A DNA stretch of 64,000 nucleotides. It comes from Eikenella glucosivorans (GTDB lineage Bacteria > Pseudomonadota > Gammaproteobacteria > Burkholderiales > Neisseriaceae). Each line of letters opens with the position of its first letter. Within the stretch, counting starts at the first letter, position 1. Both the position numbers and the translations under genes were made by a program. The DNA is taken from contig NZ_JACSGR010000004.1 in NCBI RefSeq assembly GCF_016025525.2, positions 1 to 64,000 of the forward strand, given 5' to 3'. The notes beneath the pieces are model-generated. The model did not search any database. It was given only the letters and a program-made list of their open reading frames with translations, and was not told the DNA's origin. Below, piece by piece: positions 8,182-16,033 of the stretch.

Positions 8182-9671
8182 TCGGCCAGCTCCTCAGCAG
8201 CTTCCACTCTGCCGACCAGTTCGGCCAGGAAGATTAAGCGTGCCAATTCCTCTTGAAGCGCGGCATCATCCATATTCGGATAAGCGGCGGTCAGCCTGTC
8301 CAGTACCGCTTCGGGCGTGGCCGCCCCCTGTTTCAGGCTGCCAATCAAGATATCGGTTAATGCCTGCCCCTGTGCGTCAAGGCTGCCTGAAAGAGGGGCG
8401 AGGGCGTCGATGACCAAGCCGGCATCGGCAGCCGGCCGGTGTTCGGCGAAGTCGGCCAAAGGTGACGCCGGCGTCGCATTTGTCGGAGAGGCTACCTGAA
8501 CAATATCGTCATCGCTCAGGTTGTAGGCGCGTTTCCAGTAGCTTTCGGATAATCTGACACCGCAGCCGGTCAGGATTTGGTCGCGTTCGGCCAAGGTCTT
8601 GTCGCCTGCTTCTTCGGTATACAAGACAAATTGCGGGCGCGGGGTGTCGGCGGCGAAGTTGAAACCGCAGATCCAGTCGATGAGCTGGTTCAGGCAGCCT
8701 TCGACGATGCGGCAGTCGTTGTCCCGAATATCCTTGGTTACCTCCAAACCGGCGGTGGCGCTGGCGTGGGTGCTGTCTTTCTCGGTGGTCTGGTCTTGGC
8801 CGAGCAGCGCAATGGCGATTTCGGAGCGGCAGTAGCGGATAAATCGATCGTACACATCGGCACTGCCCTGCTTGCCCGCCGCCTCTTTGATTTCGACGCT
8901 GCTGTCATCGGGAATGGTGGCCACCGAGTTGCCGATTAGCTGTTCCAGCGCATCCAGCAGGCGGTCGGTGTCTTGGTCGGTATTGCTGCGCGGCTCGCGA
9001 CCGATGATCCACGGCGCGCCGAACTTCTCCGAGAACTCCGCCCAGAATTTCAGCCCGCCGCGTTTGAAGATGGTCGGCCAGTAGATGCAGGACAAATCGC
9101 CGATACCGTATGGGTTGATGTAGCTGGCATTGTGGGTCGGGCACAGGAATTTGAAGGCCGGTACCGGTTCGTCATTCAGGCTGCCTGAAAGGCGGAAGCG
9201 CAGCTGCCCGTCTTGGTCGAACTGAAACCACTCCTGCGGTTTGGCCACGATTTCGGCCGGCAGCCACAGGCTGCCCCGCTGCCAGATGATTTCCAAGGGC
9301 TGATAGCCGTACAGGGTGGCATCTAGGATTTGGTTGATCAGGCGGTACAGGTCAAAACCGGAGAACAGCTCGGCGATGGTGTCGCAGACCGTGTCAGGCA
9401 CACCGTTGGCTTCGATGCGCCATTCCATACCGGCCACCGCCGACTTTCGGCGGCGCACATGGCCGGCGACAATCGGGTCGGACAGCAGCTCGCGGTAAAC
9501 CGAGATGTCGCGCCCGAGCTTTTTCAACACGGGGTCGGGATTGGGCAGATAGCCGCCGAAGCCGCCGATGCCCCAAAAGCGTTGGGCAACGGCGAGGTGG
9601 GCGGTCAGGTCGGCGGGTTGGAGGGTAACCGCGCCGTTGGCGGTTTTGAGTTTGAAGTGGGGTTTGGCCAT
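8178..9671 (-). CDS. Phage portal protein (DUF935, Mu gp29 type)
   Basis: 497 aa DUF935 family protein. Typical blocks are RELLSDPIVAGHVRRRKSAVAGMEW, YGYQPLEIIW, GDLSCIYWPTIFKRGGLKFWAEFSEKFGAPW and LGQDQTTEKDSTHAS. It forms the dodecameric portal through which DNA is pumped. It sits between terminase and F as in Mu. An uptake sequence is embedded at 8489-8500. Confidence 0.93.
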   Translation of the reverse strand: MAKPHFKLKTANGAVTLQPADLTAHLAVAQRFWGIGGFGGYLPNPDPVLKKLGRDISVYRELLSDPIVAGHVRRRKSAVAGMEWRIEANGVPDTVCDTIAELFSGFDLYRLINQILDATLYGYQPLEIIWQRGSLWLPAEIVAKPQEWFQFDQDGQLRFRLSGSLNDEPVPAFKFLCPTHNASYINPYGIGDLSCIYWPTIFKRGGLKFWAEFSEKFGAPWIIGREPRSNTDQDTDRLLDALEQLIGNSVATIPDDSSVEIKEAAGKQGSADVYDRFIRYCRSEIAIALLGQDQTTEKDSTHASATAGLEVTKDIRDNDCRIVEGCLNQLIDWICGFNFAADTPRPQFVLYTEEAGDKTLAERDQILTGCGVRLSESYWKRAYNLSDDDIVQVASPTNATPASPLADFAEHRPAADAGLVIDALAPLSGSLDAQGQALTDILIGSLKQGAATPEAVLDRLTAAYPNMDDAALQEELARLIFLAELVGRVEAAEELAE

Positions 9672-9672
9672 A

Positions 9673-10974
9673 TCAGTATCCTCGGGTTAAGGGGCTGCGG
9701 CGGCGGATTTTACGGCTGGCCACACGTACCGGGCCGGTCTCACCGTCGGCTGCATTGAGGGCAAGAAAGCACGCCCAAGTTCGGTCGGCGTGACCGTTGG
9801 CGTCGGATTCGGCCACAAAGCGCGGTGCACCGGTGGCGGAGGTGGTTTTTTGCAGCTTGTGCAGGTCGCTGCGCAGGTGTTGGTCGATAGGGATACGGAT
9901 TTTCTTATCTTCGAAGGCCTCTTTGCCGATGGTGGCCAGCGCCAGTTTGGAAGCGGTATTGAACAGCACGCCTTCCACCCGGCTCTCGCCGTGGCGGCGT
10001 TGCGCGTCTTCCACCGGCTTTTCGCCCATGCCGGTTTTATCCATGCAGCAGCGCAAGACGCGGTAACGTTCGAACACTTCGTCCAGCAGGGCGTCCTGCT
10101 CGGCGAAGCTGGCACGGCGGCGGGTAATCAGTTCGCGCGTCCACATCACGTCGCCCACCTGCTCCAACACCCAAATCACAAATAGGTCGTTGCGGATGCC
10201 GATATCGACGCCGACATAACAAGGATTACCGGTGTAGTTTTCAGGTAACCCGGCCTGCTCATCTTCCACCCCGTGAATCAGATCGTAGGACAGCCAGGCA
10301 CTGGCCTCGTCCAGCCATTGCAGCTCAAACTCCTGCGCCCAGGCATCGTCATCGTTCAGGCCGGCCTTCAGCTGTTCGATATCGCGTGGCAAACCGTCGG
10401 CCACTGCCTGATGGATATCGACGATGTGGCGGCTCCATTCCTTATTCTTTTCGTCGGTAACCAGCTCGTAGAATTTGTTGCCCTTGCCGTTCGGCGTGGA
10501 AACCACGCGCAGCTTCCAGCCGGCAGAGATGACCGGGAACAGCGCCTTCCAGATTTCGCGGCTGTCTTTATGGAAGGCGAACTCGTCGAGAAACACATTG
10601 GCCGAGAAGCCGCGGGCGGTGTCGGGATTGGCGGGCAGCGCGGTAATCTTGCTGCCGCCGGGCAGCACCACTTCTAAGGCATTGGTGGTGGCGTCGAACG
10701 GCACCTGCATCACTTCGCAGGCCACGCCGGCCGCTTCCAGATGGCGTTTCACGCCTTCGTTCATTGCTTCTTTAGCCTGCCGTTCACCACGTGACAGGAT
10801 AACCCAGCGCGTGCGTTTGCCTTGCGATTCCGCATCTAAGCAGTCCAATACAATTTCCAGCGTGGTGGTAAAGGTTTTGCCCGTCTGGCGGGCAAACATA
10901 CCGACTTTGAAGCGGCTGTGGTCGGCCAGCCAGCGCTGCTGGTAGGGATAGAGGGTTAAGGCCGGCTGTGTCAT
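9673..10974 (-). CDS. Terminase large subunit (Mu gp28 type)
   Basis: 433 aa. The ATPase motif ARQTGKT lies at residues 28-34 and Walker B in VFLDEF near 130; a nuclease domain starts around GVDIGIRND near 250. It packages DNA by the headful mechanism into preassembled heads. Its start overlaps the DUF3486 gene by 4 bp. Confidence 0.92.
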   Translation of the reverse strand: MTQPALTLYPYQQRWLADHSRFKVGMFARQTGKTFTTTLEIVLDCLDAESQGKRTRWVILSRGERQAKEAMNEGVKRHLEAAGVACEVMQVPFDATTNALEVVLPGGSKITALPANPDTARGFSANVFLDEFAFHKDSREIWKALFPVISAGWKLRVVSTPNGKGNKFYELVTDEKNKEWSRHIVDIHQAVADGLPRDIEQLKAGLNDDDAWAQEFELQWLDEASAWLSYDLIHGVEDEQAGLPENYTGNPCYVGVDIGIRNDLFVIWVLEQVGDVMWTRELITRRRASFAEQDALLDEVFERYRVLRCCMDKTGMGEKPVEDAQRRHGESRVEGVLFNTASKLALATIGKEAFEDKKIRIPIDQHLRSDLHKLQKTTSATGAPRFVAESDANGHADRTWACFLALNAADGETGPVRVASRKIRRRSPLTRGY

Positions 10975-11522
10975 GAAAACACCCCGTATACTTCCTGCCT
11001 GATGCGCTTAAGCGTTTCCGGGTCGAGGCCGCTGTCCTGCTTGGCCGATTCGGCTTCGAGCGCAGCAAACTTAGCATCCATCTTCTCTTTCAGGTTGCTC
11101 TGCCATTGCTTCAGGCGGGTGCTGGCCGAAGTGAGTGCCGAAATCTTTTTGGCTGCCTCCGACATCATGCCGAAGCGGTCAACCACATTCAGTTCGGTAT
11201 CCGGTATCTCGCCAATGGCGACCAATGCATCGAACAGCTCAGTCTGCAACATCGCCATCAGGGCTTCGGAACGGGTGTCGCCTTCATCGGATGCGCCCTC
11301 GGCAATCAGACGGGCGGCTTCGGTGCTGGCCTTGATGCTGGCAAATCGGCGCTCGACCTTTTGGCCGTAGCGGTGTACGGCCGCACGGCTGATTTCGTAA
11401 CCCTGTGCGTTCAGCCATTCGGTCAGCTCGGTATAGTTGCCGAACGCATTGGCCGCCAGCCGGCGTTCGAACTCGTGGCGGACATCGTCCGGCAATAGGG
11501 CAATGGTACTGCGGCGTGCCAT
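10971..11522 (-). CDS. DUF3486 protein, probable small terminase (Mu gp27 type)
   Basis: 183 aa starting MARRSTIALLPDDVRHEFER; start set at 11522 because the upstream extension is out of character. The N-terminal half looks like a helix-turn-helix (YTELTEWLNAQGYEISRAAVHRYGQKVE), the C-terminal half is helical. DUF3486 members next to the Mu gp28 terminase are taken as its DNA-recognition partner. Confidence 0.85.
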   Translation of the reverse strand: MARRSTIALLPDDVRHEFERRLAANAFGNYTELTEWLNAQGYEISRAAVHRYGQKVERRFASIKASTEAARLIAEGASDEGDTRSEALMAMLQTELFDALVAIGEIPDTELNVVDRFGMMSEAAKKISALTSASTRLKQWQSNLKEKMDAKFAALEAESAKQDSGLDPETLKRIRQEVYGVFS

Positions 11523-11524
11523 GA

Positions 11525-11830
11525 TCAGCCCTCCCAGTATTTGTCCGGACGGGCGATGCCGGGCTGGCAGTCGATGGTGTATTCGGCCAAGTCCACACCG
11601 AGCCGGGTCAGGTCGGCAAACCACATGCCGGCGGGCTGCTTGGTCAGATCGATCAGGCGGCGGTCGCTCAGATATTCGAGCTGCTGGCGCAGCTCCAATG
11701 CGGTGGCATCGGGATAAATGCCGCGCATCACGTCCAACAGAAACACTTCGCTGGAGGTGTACGGCCGGGCTTTGTTCAGGGTGTTGATCAGATGCCAGCG
11801 CATCCCTTCCCTGCGGGCTTTATCGTTCAT
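11525..11830 (-). CDS. Mu gp26-like protein
   Basis: 101 aa (MNDKARREGMRWHLINTLNK), matching the small gp26-like phage family that precedes gp27 in Mu relatives. The middle resembles a winged helix (YTSSEVFLLDVMRG, LRQQLEYLSDRRLIDL). Overlaps the upstream gene by 4 bp. Function in assembly is not established. Confidence 0.75.
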   Translation of the reverse strand: MNDKARREGMRWHLINTLNKARPYTSSEVFLLDVMRGIYPDATALELRQQLEYLSDRRLIDLTKQPAGMWFADLTRLGVDLAEYTIDCQPGIARPDKYWEG

Positions 11831-12153
11831 TTCTTTTGGCTTTCTATTTTGTACAGGTCGGTTAGTGTGTGCTGGATGCTGTCCATCTTGGCTTCCAGCA
11901 CGGCTTGGTTGCGGATATAGTCTTCGCGCAGAACATACTTTTCCGGCAGGATGGCCTTTTGCTCGGCGAACTGGTTGTCCATGCTCTCCAGCTTTTGCCG
12001 CATGGTCTCAAACTGCCGCTGCCGCTCGGCCTGCTGGTTTTGAAACTGCGCCAACAGCATCTTGCCGAAGCCCCAGCACACGCCGAGGAAAGAGAGCAGG
12101 AAACCGACCAGCTGCCAGAACTCAATGCTGATAAAGGTTTTGTTTTCCATCAT
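11827..12153 (-). CDS. DUF2730-type membrane coiled-coil protein (Mu gp25 type)
   Basis: 108 aa starting MMENKTFISIEFW. One membrane segment (about residues 11-34, rich in L/F/G) is followed by a long charged coiled coil (QNQQAERQRQFETMRQKLES). This is the layout of DUF2730 proteins between the lysis genes and gp26. The start codon overlaps the stop of the upstream zinc-finger gene. Confidence 0.75.
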   Translation of the reverse strand: MMENKTFISIEFWQLVGFLLSFLGVCWGFGKMLLAQFQNQQAERQRQFETMRQKLESMDNQFAEQKAILPEKYVLREDYIRNQAVLEAKMDSIQHTLTDLYKIESQKK

Positions 12154-12362
12154 TAGGGGTATCCGATTTCTTGGTATGCCTGGCAGCCCACGCAGCGGGT
12201 ACAGCCGGGGACGGCCAGGCGGCGACGTTTGGGGATGCGGGCGCCGCAATCCACGCAGTACAAGAGCGAGGTGGCGGCCGGATTTTCAGGTAGCCTGATT
12301 TGGCGTAGTGCCTCCTCTCGCGCCAGCTCCTCCTGCTGGGTGGCTCTGTCTGAAATATCCAT
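12153..12362 (-). CDS. TraR/DksA-type zinc-finger protein
   Basis: 69 aa starting MDISDRATQQEELAREEALR. A C4 finger CVDCGARIP...CTRCVGCQ fits the TraR/DksA C4 family; an N-terminal helix precedes it as in phage TraR proteins, which bind in the RNA polymerase secondary channel. The start overlaps the o-spanin stop (TAATG). An uptake sequence lies at 12285-12296. Confidence 0.85.
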   Translation of the reverse strand: MDISDRATQQEELAREEALRQIRLPENPAATSLLYCVDCGARIPKRRRLAVPGCTRCVGCQAYQEIGYP

Positions 12363-12646
12363 TACTGCTTGCTCCGATACCATTCCTGCCACCCGCGCAC
12401 TTGGGTGTCGCGTTTGCCGCACCATGCGCCGTAGTCGGCGGCGTGATTGAGCAAATCGGTGGGGCTGCCCGATACCGGCGGCGCCGGGCGCGGATGCTCG
12501 GCCAGCAGTTCGGCAGCGGCGGGCGGCAGCACCGGGCGCTCCACCACCTTAATCGGTGTAGCCAAGGGCTTGTTTGTAGAGCTGCAGGCTGCCAGTGCCA
12601 AGGCCGCTATAACAACGGCCGCTGCTTTGATCGTTTTTGACTGCAT
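12362..12646 (-). CDS. Probable outer-membrane spanin lipoprotein (Rz1-like)
   Basis: 94 aa with a lipoprotein signal peptide ending in LAAC (Cys21), followed by a proline-rich stretch. Its 5' end overlaps the 3' end of the putative Rz gene in another frame by 98 bp, the nested arrangement typical of Rz/Rz1. Spanins fuse inner and outer membranes in the last step of lysis. The identification rests on lipobox, size and position. Confidence 0.75.
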   Translation of the reverse strand: MQSKTIKAAAVVIAALALAACSSTNKPLATPIKVVERPVLPPAAAELLAEHPRPAPPVSGSPTDLLNHAADYGAWCGKRDTQVRGWQEWYRSKQ

Positions 12647-12950
12647 TCGCTATCTCCTGTTTGATGCGTGTGGTTTGGGTGTCCAATTGACGGGTGGTTT
12701 CAGCCAGCTTGGCCGATTGCTGCTGTGCGAAGTCGTGCCACTTCTGTTTTTCCGCGCTGACTTCGGCCAGCTTGGCGCTGTAGGCTTGTTCGGCGGCCAG
12801 CGCCTGCTCGGTATGGCGCTGCTGCAGCTGTGCGATTTCGCCGCGATAGATACGGCGTGCGTGGGTGTAGCCCGCACCGTATACGCTGGCCAATGTCAGG
12901 CCGATGCCGAGTGCGTACAGCAAAGATTTATTCGTCGGTAGCATCCACAT
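12549..12950 (-). CDS. Probable inner-membrane spanin (Rz-like)
   Basis: 133 aa, start set at 12950 (MWMLPTNKSLL). An N-terminal membrane anchor (about residues 8-27) is followed by a long alpha-helical, Q/A/E-rich periplasmic region (about 35-100), the i-spanin layout. It overlaps the holin-like gene by 23 bp and contains the start of the Rz1-like gene. Confidence 0.75.
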   Translation of the reverse strand: MWMLPTNKSLLYALGIGLTLASVYGAGYTHARRIYRGEIAQLQQRHTEQALAAEQAYSAKLAEVSAEKQKWHDFAQQQSAKLAETTRQLDTQTTRIKQEIANAVKNDQSSGRCYSGLGTGSLQLYKQALGYTD

Positions 12951-13194
12951 TTTGATCTCCCTGTTGTTTGATCTGTTCCAGCTGCGGGATGATGGATAGG
13001 CCGCGCTTGATGAGGGCATAACCACCCACAATGCAGCCGTAGCTCCACCACATCCACTCCACCGGTTCGGGTGCCATGACAAATTTGTAGGTCATCACGG
13101 TATAGGCCACATTCGCCCACACCTTGGTGTGGCTGGCTTGGCCGGTAGACGGGTTGGTAAAGGCGCCGGCAAGCCAGTTTTTAAGGCTATTCAT
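12928..13194 (-). CDS. DUF2644-type small membrane protein
   Basis: 88 aa starting MNSLKNWLAGAFTNP. The block YKFVMAPEPVEWMWWSYGCIVGGYALIKRG is typical of DUF2644 proteins in Mu-like lysis regions. One or two hydrophobic segments and its place between amidase and spanins suggest a holin-related role, which is inference. Confidence 0.72.
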   Translation of the reverse strand: MNSLKNWLAGAFTNPSTGQASHTKVWANVAYTVMTYKFVMAPEPVEWMWWSYGCIVGGYALIKRGLSIIPQLEQIKQQGDQNVDATDE

Positions 13195-13462
13195 GGCGGC
13201 TTTTCTCCTGCTGCTCGACCCAAGCGCGGAATTCATCCCATGAATTAAAGGTAAGCACCCGCTTAAGTTGACCGAACAGCCAGCTGAATATTCCAACGAT
13301 GAACATTAAGCCGCTGACAAATGTCCACCATGTCGAGCCCCGGCTGATGTAGATGCAGAAGGCCAGAATAGAAAGGGTAAACAAGTTGCGCAGAATATTA
13401 ACCAACAGGCTCTCGGTTGCATCGAACACAAAGAATTTCCCGTCTTTAGAAGTGATTTTCAT
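13187..13462 (-). CDS. Small membrane protein in the lysis cassette
   Basis: 91 aa with two adjacent hydrophobic segments (about residues 19-40 and 46-66) and a charged C-terminal tail. It overlaps the amidase gene by 4 bp and the DUF2644 gene by 8 bp. It is a second holin or antiholin candidate; no family was recognised. Confidence 0.7.
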   Translation of the reverse strand: MKITSKDGKFFVFDATESLLVNILRNLFTLSILAFCIYISRGSTWWTFVSGLMFIVGIFSWLFGQLKRVLTFNSWDEFRAWVEQQEKSRHE

Positions 13463-13989
13463 GATTGAACCTCTTCGGCAATGGCGTTAGCGATGGCGCG
13501 GCAGATGCTCCATTTGGTTTGCTTCCATTGGGCTAAGTCCGCGTCGTTGGAAATAAAAAACGGCTCGAAGATGATGCCGCCGGCTTGGGCGTAGGCTAAG
13601 CGGCTGTGCTGGCCGGCGTTGTCGGGCTTATAACCGCCCTCGCCGCGCAGTTTCCAGCCGCTGATGTCGGCCACGGCTTGACAGAGCCGCTGGCAGGCGG
13701 CTTTGTTTTTTGGGGTGGATAAGGCTTCAATGCCTGTCGCGGTTTTATTGAGTGCCGCGTTGGTGTGGAACTCGACGGCCAGGCGGCTGCCTTTGATGAG
13801 TTTGACTGCCTCTCGCAAAGGCAGATTGCCCTTGCCCTCACCGTCGGTTTTAACCTCCAATCCGTGGTCGGTGCGGAGGATAGAAGCGACGATGTTGCGC
13901 ATGTCTTGCGCGATGTCGGCCTCGCGGTCGCTGCCGTTGACGGCGCCGGGGTCGGTGTTACTGTGTCCTGCGGTAATGGTGATATACAT
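13459..13989 (-). CDS. N-acetylmuramoyl-L-alanine amidase (endolysin)
   Basis: 176 aa amidase_3 fold. Zinc ligands are visible as H9 (TAGHSNTDPGA), E23 (DREADIA) and H75 (VEFHTNA), with catalytic E142 in IIFEPFF. It lacks a signal peptide, so it should need a holin. It is the first gene of the minus-strand late block; its ATG follows directly on the second stem of the late leader element, with no clear Shine-Dalgarno. Confidence 0.9.
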   Translation of the reverse strand: MYITITAGHSNTDPGAVNGSDREADIAQDMRNIVASILRTDHGLEVKTDGEGKGNLPLREAVKLIKGSRLAVEFHTNAALNKTATGIEALSTPKNKAACQRLCQAVADISGWKLRGEGGYKPDNAGQHSRLAYAQAGGIIFEPFFISNDADLAQWKQTKWSICRAIANAIAEEVQS

Positions 13990-13994
13990 AAGAA

Positions 13995-14061
13995 AATCCC
14001 TGCATCAAATGATGCAGGGATTCTGCGCTGGAAGCTGTCCACGGTCTTTTAAAACGTTTTC
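13995..14061 (-). promoter_or_regulatory. Late leader element, copy 1 (lysis/head operon)
   Basis: Read on the minus strand: G-AAAACGTTTT (14061-14051), AAAAGACCGT, a first stem TGGA/TCCA, then the second stem AATCCCTGCATC/GATGCAGGGATT (14022-14011 and 14006-13995). The amidase start codon lies 6 bases further on. Box order and spacing match the plus-strand copies at 25430, 31230 and 37736. Confidence 0.85.
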
Positions 14062-14146
14062 AAAAATACGTTCGCCGCCGCTTCTAGGATGGTATCAGAA
14101 AAATTCGTCCAATGTCTTTTAATTCATTTTCCGAAAATGCGGGAAA

Positions 14147-14803
14147 TCAACGGCACAGGCTTTCACAAGGGACGCCGTCGCCGTCGCGGTCAAGGCGGCC
14201 TACGCCGCATTGCCTGAGATAGAAGCGGGCTTCAGCGCAGCTGGTCATTTCGCGGCAGAAGCGTTTGCCGTTGCAAGCGAAGCCGCCCTGATTATTGCGG
14301 CGCGGTTCATGCGGTGGCAGGATTTGCCGTGATACCGTGCCGGCACGGCGACCATGCCGAAACTCGCTGGGGTAAATGGGGTTGGGCTCCGACCATAACC
14401 CACGGCTGGCGCGGCGCGCCTGCTCTTCCAAGCGCAGATATTCGTTATCCCGCACATATTCGCGGTATGCCCAAGCATAGCCGCTCCGCACCATCTCTTT
14501 ATTGACATTCAGGCTACCTGAAAATACCTCTGCAATAGTGCGCCCGTATTTATCCAAACCCTCGGTTCGGAGCTGCACCTGCCTGCCGTGCACCAAAGAC
14601 GACAGCTTCCGTTTGGCTGCCTGCCCGAAGGCCTGGCCTTTTTCAGGGGCGTCGATTTGGTTCAGGCGCACTTTAATCTGCTGATTGCCCGCAGCCAGGC
14701 AAGTCAGCGTATCCCCGTCGGACACTCCGACCACCCGGCAGGAAACGGTTTGGGCGGCCGCCATTAACGGCAGCAGCAAAACAGCTATCAGCAAAGCTCT
14801 CAT
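14147..14803 (-). CDS. Secreted thermonuclease-family nuclease with Excalibur domain
   Basis: 218 aa. A signal peptide (MRALLIAVLLLPLMAAAQ) precedes a staphylococcal-nuclease domain with the active-site pattern DGDT (29-32), VRLNQIDAPE (R46, D51, E54) and YGRT (R88). The C-terminus carries an Excalibur calcium-binding motif DRDGDGVPCE. It starts 4 bp after the repressor stop on the same strand and precedes the late leader element, so it probably shares the repressor transcript and is expressed in lysogens. An uptake sequence lies at 14511-14522. Confidence 0.9.
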   Translation of the reverse strand: MRALLIAVLLLPLMAAAQTVSCRVVGVSDGDTLTCLAAGNQQIKVRLNQIDAPEKGQAFGQAAKRKLSSLVHGRQVQLRTEGLDKYGRTIAEVFSGSLNVNKEMVRSGYAWAYREYVRDNEYLRLEEQARRASRGLWSEPNPIYPSEFRHGRRAGTVSRQILPPHEPRRNNQGGFACNGKRFCREMTSCAEARFYLRQCGVGRLDRDGDGVPCESLCR

Positions 14804-14807
14804 CTCT

Positions 14808-15242
14808 TCATCCTACTTTATTTTTCGCAAGTGCCGCGATTGCCGCCATCGCTTTGGCTGCATCCTCAATCGCATTCTGCCCCTGCTCGTTGGCCGAACG
14901 GAAATCTTCCAACAACTGCCTTTCGCGCTCGTTTAACGGCGCTTCCACATGATAAGCCCCTTGAGGCTCGCGCAGCACGGCAGCCGCCGGGGCTAATTTT
15001 ACCGATGCCGGCGGCGTAGTGCTCACAAAGGGTTCGCCTATCCCTGTCAGCAGCCAGTTTAGATTTATACGCAATCGCGTACAAATTTCCGCCAAGCCCT
15101 CCGCATTCGGTGTTCTCGTCCCATTTAGGTAACTTTGTGCAGTCCGATAAGGAAAGCCTGTAGCAGCTTGAAAATCCTTTGGTTTATCTATTCCTAATTG
15201 TTTGCAAGCAAGCAGCAGTCTAGATTTTATACGCGATTGCAT
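14808..15242 (-). CDS. Phage repressor with N-terminal XRE-type HTH
   Basis: 144 aa from start 15242 (MQSRIKSRLLLACKQLG). The helix-turn-helix covers about residues 8-62 (KPKDFQAATGFPYRTAQSYLNGTRTPN) and ends in NLNWLLTGIGEP, as in many phage CI/Mu c-like repressors. There is no visible S24 peptidase site, so it is probably not SOS-cleaved. It faces the early operon across a region with several TATACGC-type half-sites. Confidence 0.87.
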   Translation of the reverse strand: MQSRIKSRLLLACKQLGIDKPKDFQAATGFPYRTAQSYLNGTRTPNAEGLAEICTRLRINLNWLLTGIGEPFVSTTPPASVKLAPAAAVLREPQGAYHVEAPLNERERQLLEDFRSANEQGQNAIEDAAKAMAAIAALAKNKVG

Positions 15243-15330
15243 CAAAAACCTCTTTACTTTATACGCAAGTGTGTATAATATACACGCAACACCACAGTTA
15301 AAACCAATCCGACACAGAAAAGGACGAAAA
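15243..15330. promoter_or_regulatory. Divergent early/repressor promoter and operator region
   Basis: Plus strand: -10 TATAAT (15274-15279) with a weak -35 near 15251-15258. Minus strand: -35 TTGCGT (15287-15282), 18-bp spacer, -10 TATAAA (15263-15258). The perfect 15-bp palindrome GTGTATA-A-TATACAC (15271-15285) overlaps the early -10, and TATAC...GTATA (15260-15277) forms a second dyad. More TATACGC/GCGTATA half-sites lie at the repressor start (about 15229-15242) and inside the gene (about 15064-15079). Confidence 0.7.
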
Positions 15331-15513
15331 ATGACCGAACAAGAATTGCGTCGAATCATACGTCAGGAAATCCAAGCGGCCTTGAGCCGGAAAAGAAAGG
15401 CTTTTATCCGGCTGGCTTCCCGGCAGCGGCAACTTCGGATTGAACATTTCCGGCACTCTCTCGAACAAGCTTGGCTGTCGCTAAGAGGCGTTCCAAAGCG
15501 TAGACCTTATTAG
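15331..15513 (+). CDS. Small basic early protein
   Basis: 60 aa (MTEQELRRIIRQEIQAALSR), very basic and helical; start at 15331 preceded by AAGGAC. First gene after the early promoter, a position used by ner-like regulators, but I see no clear helix-turn-helix. Its last 110 bp overlap a minus-strand gene. Confidence 0.6.
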   Translation: MTEQELRRIIRQEIQAALSRKRKAFIRLASRQRQLRIEHFRHSLEQAWLSLRGVPKRRPY

Positions 15514-15748
15514 AATCAATCGGAGAATCCGCCTCCGCCGCCTCTTTTATTTTCTGTTGATGGACGGTTTCCATTCCGGACGTGATTTCATCAAAGAAAA
15601 GGGGAGACTGCAAACGGATGGCGAGGCAAATGGGATAGAACACCAAGTCGAGACTCCCAATACGGTCATTTAACCCATCTATCCGGCGGTACAGCTCGGC
15701 AATATGTTCTTCGGCAGTAGAAAACCCAGGGGCATTGTCGATATGCAT
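15404..15748 (-). CDS. Uncharacterised minus-strand early-region protein
   Basis: 114 aa from start 15748 (MHIDNAPGFSTAEEHIAELY), with AAGGAG at a good distance upstream. The N-terminal half is helical (EHIAELYRRIDGLNDRIGSL), and no family was recognised. It points against the early operon and overlaps the 60-aa gene convergently, so both transcripts would be antisense to each other. Confidence 0.6.
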   Translation of the reverse strand: MHIDNAPGFSTAEEHIAELYRRIDGLNDRIGSLDLVFYPICLAIRLQSPLFFDEITSGMETVHQQKIKEAAEADSPIDSNKVYALERLLATAKLVRESAGNVQSEVAAAGKPAG

Positions 15749-15804
15749 GGCGCGGGACTCCTTGGAATAAACGATTAGCACAGATTAACACAGGTAGGCA
15801 CTAA

Positions 15805-16032
15805 ATGAGTAAGCAACATGACAAATTTCTGCCGCTGCCCTATCCGCAGACAACACAGTCGGCACAGCGGTACTTCGTGCGGCACGGCATCAACCGCAGC
15901 GCATGGGCAAGATATTTCGGCTTCGAGCGTACGGTAGTGGAGCACCTGCTGCGCGGCCAACTGAAAGGCCGGCGCGGCATGGCGCACGAGGCGGCGATTA
16001 AATTGGGACTGAAAGAGCAACCGGAGGATTGA
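15805..16032 (+). CDS. DNA-binding protein of the BcepMu gp16 type
   Basis: 75 aa with the block YFVRHGINRSAWARYFGFERTVVEHLLRGQLKGRRGMAHEAAIKLGL, a helix-turn-helix of the BcepMu gp16 phage-associated family. Such proteins stand just ahead of transposase genes and are likely Ner-like regulators of early transcription. Confidence 0.75.
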   Translation: MSKQHDKFLPLPYPQTTQSAQRYFVRHGINRSAWARYFGFERTVVEHLLRGQLKGRRGMAHEAAIKLGLKEQPED

Positions 16033-16033
16033 T

